DNA of 64,000 bases, from contig JAHBXO010000001.1 in the NCBI GenBank assembly GCA_019636445.1, positions 62,001-126,000 on the forward strand, in the 5' to 3' direction. Positions 17,080-25,680 of this stretch are shown here, one piece after another. The number at the start of each line of letters is the position of its first letter. Within the stretch, counting starts at the first letter, position 1. A program made the translations under genes and the position numbers. This DNA comes from Gemmataceae bacterium (lineage in GTDB: Bacteria; Planctomycetota; Planctomycetia; Gemmatales; Gemmataceae). The notes beneath the pieces were generated by a model. The model had not been told where the DNA came from, did not search any database, and worked only from the letters and a program-made list of their open reading frames with translations.

Positions 17080-17553
17080 TCATTCGTCCGCCCGCGGCGT
17101 CGGGGCCACGTGGAACCGGATGGTGCGCGTGGCCAGGTGCACTTCGCGCAGGAAGTACGACAGCCCGACGACCAGCGCGAGCGTCGCGGCGGTGAAGGTG
17201 ATCCCTTCGAGCCACTTGATCGGCAGATCGAGAAGCACTTCGGCGAAGAGCATGACGATGACGAGGCAGACGAGCAGGGCGGACAGCGTGCCGGCGGTGA
17301 TGGCGGCGCTGGCGTAGTGCCGGCGGCGCTCGAGGCTGCGCAGTTCCTTCGCCTGGGCGCTCGGTTCCAGGTTGAGACTGCCGGGCGGTCCTTCGGCGAG
17401 TTTGCGGCCGCGGTCGACGATGCGGCTGAGGCGGCCGGTCATCACGTTGAGGATGCCGGCGATGGCGGTGAGAAGGAACACGGGCGCGAGGGCGAGCTGG
17501 ATGGCGCGGGCACCATCGGCCGGCGCGTCGGCGAACAGGAGCGCGGCGAGCAT
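17080..17553 (-). CDS. DUF2721 membrane protein
   Basis: 157 residues. An N-terminal membrane segment (LALAPVFLLTAIAGILNVM) is followed by the DUF2721 signature TGRLSRIVDRGRKL. Two more membrane segments (ITAGTLSALLVCLVIVMLF and FTAATLALVVGLSYFL) come before a polar C-terminus. The function is unknown. It converges with the sigma-factor gene, with only ten bases between the stop codons. Confidence 0.85.
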   Translation of the reverse strand: MLAALLFADAPADGARAIQLALAPVFLLTAIAGILNVMTGRLSRIVDRGRKLAEGPPGSLNLEPSAQAKELRSLERRRHYASAAITAGTLSALLVCLVIVMLFAEVLLDLPIKWLEGITFTAATLALVVGLSYFLREVHLATRTIRFHVAPTPRADE

Positions 17554-17580
17554 GACGGCATTTTAGGAGGGGGACCCGGA

Positions 17581-17625
17581 AAACGAGCGGAGCGCGGGGG
17601 TCGCTTCCGGCCCCCGCGCTCCGCT
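17581..17625 (-). terminator. Hairpin downstream of the PSD1 gene
   Basis: A perfect 15-pair stem (AGCGGAGCGCGGGGG and its complement, 17586-17625, 10-base loop) is followed on the minus strand by CGTTTTCC. It is a likely terminator for the gene that ends at 17642. Confidence 0.65.
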
Positions 17626-17641
17626 GCGACATCGAGCGCGC

Positions 17642-20128
17642 TTACTGCACGAACACGAACTCCTTCGTGTTCATCAGCGCCCAGACGATGTTCTCGAACG
17701 CCGTGCGCTTCGCGCCGGGGCCGGATTTCTTCACGGTCGCTTCGATGTGATCCAGCGACGCCTTCAGGTCGTCCGCCGTCGGCTGGCGGCCGAAGGCCCA
17801 CAGGAACAACTCCCGCACCTTCTCCTCGTCGCTCCGCTTGTCCTCGGGCTTGATGAACTCGCGGATGCGGCCGCCGTTGGCGATCTTCCCCTGCACCTCG
17901 TCGCTATTCAGCAGGTGCAGCGCCTGCGCCAGGTTCGCCTCGTTCACGCGCTCGCACTCGCAGGCGCTGATCCGCTGCGGCTTGCCGAACACTTCGAGGA
18001 AGTAGCTCGTGTACGATTCGTCCGGCAGCGCGATCGCCCGCGTCGGGGCGTTCTTGTCCTTCGGCAGGCCGCCGAACTGCTGGGCGTTGTCCGTGAACTG
18101 GTTCACCGCGTCCAGCAGCACCTCGGCGCTCATCCGCTTCGGGTAGTAGCGGGCGTAGTTCTGCTTGTCGTGCTTGTTGAAGTCGTTCGGCACGGCGCTC
18201 AGTTGGTACGTCCGGCTCTTGCAGATCGTCTTCACGAGCGCCTTGAGCGAGAAGTTGTTGTCGATAACGGACTTCGTCAGCGCGTCGAGCAGTTCGGGAT
18301 TGCTCGGCGGGTTGGTGATGCGCATGTCGTCGAGCGGGTCGACGATGCCGCGGGTGAAGAAGTGCGCCCAGTAGCGGTTCGCCAGCGTCTTCGCGAAGAA
18401 CGGGTTCTTCGGGTCGGTCATCCAGTCGGCGAGCTTCTGGCGCGGGTCGTCGGTGGCGTCGACTTCCATCGGCTCCCCGTCGAGCGGCTTGGTGACGGCG
18501 GGCTTCTGGGTCCGCTTGTTCGTCACGTTCCCGTTCGAGCGGGTGAACACCACGTTCCGCTGCATCGCCTGCCGGTTCGGGTCGTTCGCGGGCATCTGCA
18601 CCGTCTTGCGGCCCACGCGGCCGTAGAACGCGGCGAGGCCCCAGTAGTCGTCCTGGCTCCACTTCTCGTACGGGTGGTGGTGGCACTGGGCGCAGGTGAG
18701 CCGCTGGCCGAGGAACACCTGCGAAAGGTCGTCCACGAACTGCTCGGGCTTATCGATCTCCTTGTACCAAACGCTCGGCGGGTTGTTCGTCTCGTCGCCG
18801 GTCGCCGTCACGATCGAGCGGGCGAATTCGTCGAAGCGCGTGTCGTTGGCGACCGCCTCGCGGATCCAGCCGTGGAACGCGAAGGTCCCCTCCGCCCGCT
18901 GCTGCTCGCCGCGGCGCTTCACGCGCAGCACGTCGGCCCACTTGTTCGCGAAGTAGTAGGCGTACTCCGGCGTCTCGACGAGGCGGTCGATCAGTTTGTC
19001 GCGCTTGTCGGCGGACTTGTCCGCGAGGAAGTCGGTGACTTGCTTCGGGGTGGGCAGCGTGCCGGTGATGTCGAGCGTCGCGCGGCGGATGAACGTCTCG
19101 TCGGTCGCCAATTCCGCGGGCACGAGGCCCAGCTCGCGCCACTTCTTCGCGGTGAACTTGTCGACGATCGTCTTTTCGGCGAACTGCCAGTCCGGCGTCT
19201 TCTGGCCGAGCGGGACGATGGCGCGGAAGGTCGTCACGGTCCCCTGGTAGCGCGCCATGATCGCCGCCTGGCCGCTCATGCTAAGCGTGCGCACGAGGCC
19301 GGCGCCGTCCACCACGGCTACTTCGCCATCGTTGCTCTCATACTGTGCCCGGCGGGTGATGTCTTCGGTGCTGCCATCCGAGTAGTGGGCGTACACGGCG
19401 AACTGCTGCTGGCGCTGGCGGCCCAGGATGCGCTGCTCGGGGAAGACGGAGATCTTCACGAGCGTCGGGTCCTTCTCGTCGCCCCAGGGCATGCCGGCGG
19501 CGATCCAGCGGCGGATGATCTTGTACTCGTCGCTGGCGGCGTCCATCTTTTTGCCGCCGCCGTGGGGCGACTGGCCCGTCGCCTTCAGCAGGAACAGCGA
19601 GGCGTCCGGCGAGGTGGGCATGAGGCGCCGGCCGCGGCCTTCCTTCACGAGCGTCTGGTAGTCGAGTTCCGGCTCGAAGCCGAGCAGCGAGAGCCGGAAG
19701 CCGTTCTGCCCGCTCGCCTTGCCGTGGCAGCCGCCGGAGTTGCAACCGAGCTTCGTGAAGATTGGCACGACTTGATTCGTGAAGTTCAGGGGCAGATTCT
19801 CGCCAATGTTCTTCGCCGTCACGCTCACGTTCGCGGTCTTGCCGCCGTGGCTGACGGTGATCTCCGAAGTGCCGTTCCCCTGCGGGGTCGCGCGACCGGT
19901 CGCGCTCACGCTCGCCACCTTCGCGTCCTTCACCGCGTACTTGGCTTCGTGCGTGAGGTCGAGCAGTTGCCCGTCGGCGAGCGTCGCGGTGACGATGAGC
20001 TGCGCGGCGTCGTCGCCGTTCTTCAGCTCAACCTTCGCCGGATGAACGGCCAGCGACTGGATGGCAGGCGATTGCGCATAGCCTGCGTTGGCGACGGCAA
20101 CGGCGAGCGCCGTGAGGACGAATCGCAT
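17642..20128 (-). CDS. Exported PSD1-type protein: Ig-like (BIG2), cytochrome-like motif, DUF1549, DUF1553
   Basis: 828 residues with a signal peptide (MRFVLTALAVAVANAGYAQS). A bacterial Ig-like domain covers about 22-105. A heme-type site with unusual spacing, CNSGGCH (129-135), and then a planctomycete DUF1549 core with LTCAQCHHHPYEKW follow. A second Ig-like part lies in between (VFPEQRILGRQRQQQFAVYA). DUF1553 forms the C-terminus (NRYWAHFFTRGIVDPLDDMR, YYPKRMSAEVLLDAVNQFT). These proteins are abundant in planctomycetes, usually beside a DUF1501 protein, and are thought to act in extracytoplasmic polymer breakdown or redox work. No DUF1501 gene is next to it. Confidence 0.92.
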   Translation of the reverse strand: MRFVLTALAVAVANAGYAQSPAIQSLAVHPAKVELKNGDDAAQLIVTATLADGQLLDLTHEAKYAVKDAKVASVSATGRATPQGNGTSEITVSHGGKTANVSVTAKNIGENLPLNFTNQVVPIFTKLGCNSGGCHGKASGQNGFRLSLLGFEPELDYQTLVKEGRGRRLMPTSPDASLFLLKATGQSPHGGGKKMDAASDEYKIIRRWIAAGMPWGDEKDPTLVKISVFPEQRILGRQRQQQFAVYAHYSDGSTEDITRRAQYESNDGEVAVVDGAGLVRTLSMSGQAAIMARYQGTVTTFRAIVPLGQKTPDWQFAEKTIVDKFTAKKWRELGLVPAELATDETFIRRATLDITGTLPTPKQVTDFLADKSADKRDKLIDRLVETPEYAYYFANKWADVLRVKRRGEQQRAEGTFAFHGWIREAVANDTRFDEFARSIVTATGDETNNPPSVWYKEIDKPEQFVDDLSQVFLGQRLTCAQCHHHPYEKWSQDDYWGLAAFYGRVGRKTVQMPANDPNRQAMQRNVVFTRSNGNVTNKRTQKPAVTKPLDGEPMEVDATDDPRQKLADWMTDPKNPFFAKTLANRYWAHFFTRGIVDPLDDMRITNPPSNPELLDALTKSVIDNNFSLKALVKTICKSRTYQLSAVPNDFNKHDKQNYARYYPKRMSAEVLLDAVNQFTDNAQQFGGLPKDKNAPTRAIALPDESYTSYFLEVFGKPQRISACECERVNEANLAQALHLLNSDEVQGKIANGGRIREFIKPEDKRSDEEKVRELFLWAFGRQPTADDLKASLDHIEATVKKSGPGAKRTAFENIVWALMNTKEFVFVQ

Positions 20129-20301
20129 GGGGAGAATCCCTTCGGCGGGAAGTCGGCGGAGTCGGGACGGCGGATACCCGTTTGACGATTCGCCGCAAGT
20201 GCGCGTTCCGTCAACCGTTCCGCCGGATCAGGCAGGTAGGGGAATTGTCGCCGACGACGGGACGAATTGCAAGGGGAAAGCCGAATGGAGAGCATTCCGG
20301 T

Positions 20302-21696
20302 TCAGGATGGACCGGCTTTCTTGATCTGGCTGGCGTCGAACTCCACGCCGACCAGCGCGCTCACCGGCACGGTCTCGCCGGCGTAGGTCGTGAAGCCCCG
20401 GCGCATGTGGACACGCCACAACGCCGTCGCCTTCGACGCTTTGAGTCGCGCCAGGAGCCGTTTCCCCTTCTCGCCGTCGATCGACGGCAGGATCGTCGTT
20501 CGTTGCTGGCCCGGCTCCAAAGGTGACTCGTCGGCCTCTTGTCCGCGGATGAACTCGCGGCCGCCGTGGACGAACGGCCACGGGATCGGCCCCCCCGAAA
20601 AGGTTTCCTCCCCCACGACGACGGCGGTGAGCGGTGCCGGATCGTTCGGGGCGGCGTAACGGTTGAACGCGGGGTCGAAGGGGTGGAACGGCCGCGTCGA
20701 ACGGTTCGTGATGCGCGCCGTCAGGACGAGGCATTCGATGTCGCGGGCGCGGCCGCCGTCGCCCTTCACCTCCCAGCGAGTCCGGCGTTCCTCGATCGCC
20801 AGCGGCTCGAATTCCAGATCTCCCACCAGCAACTTGCCGCCGAGTTTCACGGTGAGTTCGTTCGGGAACGGCCGGTTCAGGTCGACCGGCAGCGCGGACA
20901 CCTTCTTGCGGTCGGCGGCGTGGTATTGCCCGAAGAAATCGGGGATGGCGGCGAAGGGATGCGGCGCGGGGCGCAGCCAGCCGGCGGCGGCGACCAGCGT
21001 GACGGCGGCGGCATAGGCGACGAGCGGCCAGAAGTAGCGGCTCCGGCGATCGGGTCGCACCAGCGGCGGGCGCGCCGCCGAGGGGCGCGGGGCCGGCGGC
21101 GCCGTCGCATTCATTCGGCCGAACTTCGTGAAAGGATCGACGACTTCGTCGGCCCGCGCCGGCGGCGGCGGTGCGGCTGCCGGTGTCGGTTCCGTTTTCG
21201 CCAGCAGTGCGAAATCGGGCTGGGACAGGTCCTTCTTGACGAACGGTTCCGGCGAGTCGATGGCGGATCGCGGGAGTTCGTTCGGCGGGATCGCGTCGGT
21301 GGGCTGGGGGATGCGCGGCTCGTCCGCGCCGCCGAAGTCGATCAGTCCGGAGGATCGCGGCGAGGGTTCGGCCGCGTCGGGAAGCAGTACCGGTTTCGGC
21401 GCGGTCGGCGTGGCGAAGACGCTGTCGTCGGATGCCGCCTCTTCGCCGAAGATGCTCTCGGCCCCTTCGCGGGGCGGAGGGGCGAAGCGGGGAAGCGGAA
21501 CGTCGACGGCGTCGGAAGGGTCGGTGGCCGGCGGGGCGTCCGCCAGCGGCGAGGCGAACGCGGCCTTGCTGGGCGTCGCCGTCGGCGCGACGACCACCTG
21601 CCGGCAGTGCGGGCAGCGGACCGATTTCCCCATCCATTCCAGGCCCACGCCCATTCGGCGCGTGCACTGGGGACAGGCGAACGTCAAAGGTTGCAT
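20302..21696 (-). CDS. Zinc-ribbon protein with central membrane helix, unknown function
   Basis: 464 residues; the ATG at 21696 has GGAG close upstream. The N-terminus is a zinc ribbon (CPQC at about 8, CPHC at about 28). A long, low-complexity Pro/Ala/Asp-rich linker leads to one membrane helix (YFWPLVAYAAAVTLVAAAGWL, about 220-240). The extracytoplasmic part has a beta-rich look with VLTARITNRSTRPFHPFDPAF and PLTAVVVGEETF. It is divergent from the kinase-tubulin gene at 21962; the two share the 265-base gap, which may hold both promoters. I do not recognise the family. Confidence 0.7.
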   Translation of the reverse strand: MQPLTFACPQCTRRMGVGLEWMGKSVRCPHCRQVVVAPTATPSKAAFASPLADAPPATDPSDAVDVPLPRFAPPPREGAESIFGEEAASDDSVFATPTAPKPVLLPDAAEPSPRSSGLIDFGGADEPRIPQPTDAIPPNELPRSAIDSPEPFVKKDLSQPDFALLAKTEPTPAAAPPPPARADEVVDPFTKFGRMNATAPPAPRPSAARPPLVRPDRRSRYFWPLVAYAAAVTLVAAAGWLRPAPHPFAAIPDFFGQYHAADRKKVSALPVDLNRPFPNELTVKLGGKLLVGDLEFEPLAIEERRTRWEVKGDGGRARDIECLVLTARITNRSTRPFHPFDPAFNRYAAPNDPAPLTAVVVGEETFSGGPIPWPFVHGGREFIRGQEADESPLEPGQQRTTILPSIDGEKGKRLLARLKASKATALWRVHMRRGFTTYAGETVPVSALVGVEFDASQIKKAGPS

Positions 21697-21961
21697 GATC
21701 TCCGACTTCCGCGGGGAGGTCCGGGGAACCGGACGACGGGGTGGGATACCGGACAATTTACCATTCTCCGGCGGTTCGCGGGGGAAGAAATGCCCGGCGG
21801 GTCGGCGGTTCGCGCCGAGGAGTGGAATTTCGCGCCCGGCGGGAGCGGCGAATCAGTTGTGCGCGCGATTTTGCTTCCGCCCCGAAATTGAACTAAGGAT
21901 ACGTGCCGCCCCTCCGTCACTACCGGACCGGGCCTCCTTACGAATTGGATCGGATCGCGCG

Positions 21962-24900
21962 ATGCCGGTTCCCGTGTCGTCCCAACTCGAGCCGCTGCCC
22001 GGCTACAAGCTGATCGACCGCCTCGGTCGAGGCGGCTTCGGCGAGGTGTGGCGCGTCGAGGCGCCGGGCGGCCTGCAGAAGGCGATGAAGTTCGTCTTCG
22101 GCGACCTCAACGACCTCGAAGACGACAACGTCCGCGCCGCCGAGCAGGAGCTCAAGGCGCTCGAGCGCGTCAAGAACATCCGTCACCCGTTCATCCTGTC
22201 GCTGGAACAGTGGAAGATCATCAACGGGCAGCTCATCATCGTGATGGAGCTGGCGGAGCGGAACCTGTGGGACCGCTTCAAGGAATGCCGCAACCTGGGG
22301 ATGCCGGGCATTCCGCGCGAAGAGTTGCTGGGCTATATGGTCGAGGCGGCCGAAGCCCTCGACCTGATGAACACGAAGTACCACATCCAGCACCTGGACG
22401 TGAAGCCGCAGAACCTGTTCCTGATGTTCAACCACGTGAAGGTGGCGGACTTCGGGCTGGCGAAGGCGTTCGAGGGGGGCCGGGGCACCGTGACCGGGGG
22501 CGTCACGCCGGTGTACGCCGGTCCGGAGACGTTCGAAGGCTACGTCAGCCGGTACACGGACCAATACAGCCTGGCGATCGTGTTCCAGGAACTGCTGACG
22601 GGGACACGGCCGTTCAACGGGAGCAATACCAAGCAGTTGGTGATGCAGCATTTGAACGGCACGCCGGACCTGGATCATCTGCCGGCGGCGGATCGGCCGG
22701 TGGTGGCGCGGGCGCTCTCGAAGAAGCCGGAGGATCGCTGGCCGAGCTGCATGGACCTGGTGCGGGCGTTGCGGTCGAGCGGGGCGACGACGGGCGGTTC
22801 GGGATCGGTGGGCCGGGAAGAAGCGACGGCGAACCGATCGCCGCGGACGATTTCGGCGGCGTCCCAAGTTCTGTTGGGCGGCGACATTACGCCGACGGCA
22901 GTGACGAAGGGAGCCGGGGCGAACGGAAAGTCGGCCGAGACACTCAAGCCGAAGCCGCGATCCGGGGACACGCCGGCCGGTCCGCCGAACCGGCCGCGTG
23001 CGTTGGGACCCGGCGTGGCCGCGGCCGGCGGCCCCACGCCGAGTCCCTTCGCCGCGCCCCGGCTGGTGACGCAGAAGACCATCGCCGCGCAGGGCGGGCT
23101 GCCGGAATTGCGGCCCGCCACGACGCTGGCGCGGCCGCCCGTGGTCGTCACCGCCAAGATGAGCGACCTCGGACTGATCGGTCCGGTCCGCAGCGGACCG
23201 GGCGCGCTGATGCCGGCGATCGTCGTGGGGGCCGGGACGACGGGTCTGTTCGTCCTGCGCGCGCTCAAGCGCATCCTGCGGGAACGGTTCGGCCCCGAGC
23301 CGTTGCCGCACCTGCATCTGCTCTACATCGACACGGACCCGGAAGCCGTGGCGGCCGCGACCGACCTCAACTCGCCCGACGCGCTGGCGCCCTCCGAGGT
23401 CTACGTCGCCAAGCTGAACCGCGCCGCCCACTACCTCCAGCGCGACGGTCTCCCGCCGGTCGAATCGTGGATGCCCAAGGGGGTCCTGTACAAGCTTTCG
23501 CGGAACCCCGGCGCGGCGGCGGGCGTTCGCGCGTATGGGCGGCTGGCGCTCGTCGACCACTACAAGGCCATCGTCCAGCGAGTCCGGCAAGGCATCGAGG
23601 CGTTCGTTTCGGACGGACCGATCGATACGGCGGCGGCACGGACCGGCCTCGGCCTGCGCACCAATCGCCCGCGCGTCTACGTCGTCGCGAACACCTGCGG
23701 CGGCACCGGCGGGGGCATGTTCCTCGACCTCGCCTACATCCTCAAGCACGAACTCCGCCAGATCGGCGTCGCCAAGCCGGAAGTCGTGGGCGAACTCCTG
23801 GTGCCGGCCGCCGACAAGACCGGCGCGAAGGGCCTGCCGCTGGCGAACACCTTCGCGGCACTCCAGGAACTGGGACACTATCACGCTGGCCGGAACCGGT
23901 ACACCGCACGCTTCGTCCACAACGAGACGATCGCCGACTCCGACGGCCCCTTCGCCCGCTGCAACCTCGTGCAACTGGACAATCGTGTGGGTACGACCGA
24001 GCTGGCGTACGCCGCCGGTCTGGTCGCGCGGTCGATGTTCCTCGAACTGTTCACGCCCGCCGGCCGCGTCATGGACTCGGTCCGCGGCGAGGCGTTCGCG
24101 CTCAACAAGGCCGGCACGCCCGTCGTGCAGGCCATGGGCGTCTACCGCTTGAGCTGGCCGCGCCACGAACTCCTCGAAATCGCCACGCGCCGGTTCGGTC
24201 AGCGGCTGCTGCAACGCTGGATGGCCAAAGACGCCGTCCACCTTCGCGAGCCGGTGCAACAATGGCTCGACGAACAATGGCGGCAGCGCAACCTCGACCT
24301 GGAGGTCGTCGTCGACGAGTTCAACGCGGCGGTCAAGGACTCGATGCGCGAGGACCCGGAGAAGGTCTTCGCCGCGTTCGTCTCGCCGTTGCGCCAGCGG
24401 ACCGGTACGGCGGGCCGCCTCGACCAGGAAGCCGCCTACGACGTGCTCGAACAGTTGGTGAAGGTCGTCGGCACGCCGGAAATCGATCCCGAAAAGCCGC
24501 CGAGCCTCGCGCAGGTGCTGGCGGAACGTCACAAGCGCCTGGCCGCGGACTTCGAGGGACACCTCTCCGCCATGGCCGTGGCGTTCATCGAACAACCGCA
24601 ATATCGCCTGGGCGGCGCCGAGGAGGTGCTCGGCCAGATGATCCCCCGCCTGAAGCGCACCGTCTCCGGACTGGAATCGGTCCGCGAGGGGATCCTGGAC
24701 GACGTACACGACGCGTATTCGCAGATCGCGCAAGTGCTGGCCGGCGAGGCGCCGAGCCTGGCGCTCGCGATCATCGGGTCGCGCAAGGCCGTTTCCACCG
24801 CCGAATTCCTCAACGCCCTCGAAAGCTACCCGAACAAGCGCCTACGGTTGCACGTGTTGGATTCCACGCTGTCGATCTACCGCAAGCTGCTCGCCAGCGC

Positions 24901-25633
24901 GCCGGAGTTCGTTCGCGAGATCGGCTATTGCCGCCAGCGCCTGCAGGAGATCCACGACACCATTCCCGCCCCGGATCGCGTCGCGCCGTACCTCACGGGT
25001 CCGGGACGCATGATCCTGCCCCACGGCGTGGAAGGGCTGGATGGGGCCGCCGACTACTTCCTCGGGGCCCTGGCACCGAAGGATATCCTCGACTTCGACG
25101 CCCAGTTGCAGGACGAAATCGCCAAGAAGTATCGCAGCCTCGTGAATGTCTGCGTTCATCCGCAGCATGTGACCAGTTTCCAGCAGTTGCTCGCCGTCCA
25201 GTCACGCGCGTTCCTCGAGTCCCGCCTGGACAAGTCCGACGCGGCCGAAGTGTTCTTCCGCTACCGCGGCGAAACGGCGCCGAACACGCCGAAGATGCTC
25301 ATGAACTCCTTCGAACAGGCGGCCCCGGATCTGACCAGCGTCTCCGGCAAGCCCCAGATGGAGGCGACGATCCTCGCCGCGCCCGCCGGACCGGCGGGCG
25401 ACCGGTTCCGCCAGACGGCCGAGGCCCTGTTGCCGGGGATCGGTTTCATCCCGGCCGAACTGCCCGACGAGATCGCCTTCGTGCGCGAGTACCCGCTCCT
25501 GCCGCTGGCGGAGTTGCCGCAAATGGCCGCGCACGCCCGCGACGCCTACGCGCAGCAGATGGCGGCCGACAACAACCCCCATACCCGCGGCGACGTGCCG
25601 TGGGCACCGGCCGAAACGCCGGCCACCGTTTAG
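21962..25633 (+). CDS. Ser/Thr protein kinase fused to a tubulin/FtsZ-like domain (paralogue 1)
   Basis: 1223 residues from the ATG at 21962; the open frame begins far upstream but that part is antisense to another gene. The kinase domain (about 15-272) has glycine loop GRGGFGEV 22-29, Lys43, HLDVKPQN 144-151 and DFG 163-165. The catalytic loop has HLD instead of HRD. A low-complexity linker (about 275-412) leads to a tubulin-like region: GAGTTG 423-428, LLYIDTD to 459, and the signature CGGTGGGM 579-586, close to the GGGTGTG nucleotide loop of FtsZ and tubulin. This matches the Tubulin_2 (PF13809) type. The C-terminal half is mostly helical. It lies 47 bases upstream of a paralogue in the same direction, probably in one operon. 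Confidence 0.88.
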   Translation: MPVPVSSQLEPLPGYKLIDRLGRGGFGEVWRVEAPGGLQKAMKFVFGDLNDLEDDNVRAAEQELKALERVKNIRHPFILSLEQWKIINGQLIIVMELAERNLWDRFKECRNLGMPGIPREELLGYMVEAAEALDLMNTKYHIQHLDVKPQNLFLMFNHVKVADFGLAKAFEGGRGTVTGGVTPVYAGPETFEGYVSRYTDQYSLAIVFQELLTGTRPFNGSNTKQLVMQHLNGTPDLDHLPAADRPVVARALSKKPEDRWPSCMDLVRALRSSGATTGGSGSVGREEATANRSPRTISAASQVLLGGDITPTAVTKGAGANGKSAETLKPKPRSGDTPAGPPNRPRALGPGVAAAGGPTPSPFAAPRLVTQKTIAAQGGLPELRPATTLARPPVVVTAKMSDLGLIGPVRSGPGALMPAIVVGAGTTGLFVLRALKRILRERFGPEPLPHLHLLYIDTDPEAVAAATDLNSPDALAPSEVYVAKLNRAAHYLQRDGLPPVESWMPKGVLYKLSRNPGAAAGVRAYGRLALVDHYKAIVQRVRQGIEAFVSDGPIDTAAARTGLGLRTNRPRVYVVANTCGGTGGGMFLDLAYILKHELRQIGVAKPEVVGELLVPAADKTGAKGLPLANTFAALQELGHYHAGRNRYTARFVHNETIADSDGPFARCNLVQLDNRVGTTELAYAAGLVARSMFLELFTPAGRVMDSVRGEAFALNKAGTPVVQAMGVYRLSWPRHELLEIATRRFGQRLLQRWMAKDAVHLREPVQQWLDEQWRQRNLDLEVVVDEFNAAVKDSMREDPEKVFAAFVSPLRQRTGTAGRLDQEAAYDVLEQLVKVVGTPEIDPEKPPSLAQVLAERHKRLAADFEGHLSAMAVAFIEQPQYRLGGAEEVLGQMIPRLKRTVSGLESVREGILDDVHDAYSQIAQVLAGEAPSLALAIIGSRKAVSTAEFLNALESYPNKRLRLHVLDSTLSIYRKLLASAPEFVREIGYCRQRLQEIHDTIPAPDRVAPYLTGPGRMILPHGVEGLDGAADYFLGALAPKDILDFDAQLQDEIAKKYRSLVNVCVHPQHVTSFQQLLAVQSRAFLESRLDKSDAAEVFFRYRGETAPNTPKMLMNSFEQAAPDLTSVSGKPQMEATILAAPAGPAGDRFRQTAEALLPGIGFIPAELPDEIAFVREYPLLPLAELPQMAAHARDAYAQQMAADNNPHTRGDVPWAPAETPATV

Positions 25634-25680
25634 GACGACCCGGGCGCGGTCCTCCGCACCCTTGCCCCTGCGAGTGCACC

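Noticed and set aside
17747..20185. 812-residue plus-strand frame opposite the PSD1 gene
   Set aside because: Antisense of a clear DUF1549/DUF1553 protein; repetitive Arg/Val/Leu composition and no ribosome site.
21128..21961. N-terminal extension of the first kinase-tubulin frame
   Set aside because: It runs antisense through the zinc-ribbon gene and is Gly/Ser/Arg-rich. The kinase domain begins right after the ATG at 21962.
22048..25680. Very long alternative frame that joins the second kinase-tubulin gene (2403 residues in total)
   Set aside because: The part before 25681 is an out-of-frame reading of paralogue 1. The real start of paralogue 2 is the ATG at 25681, matching paralogue 1 from residue 1.
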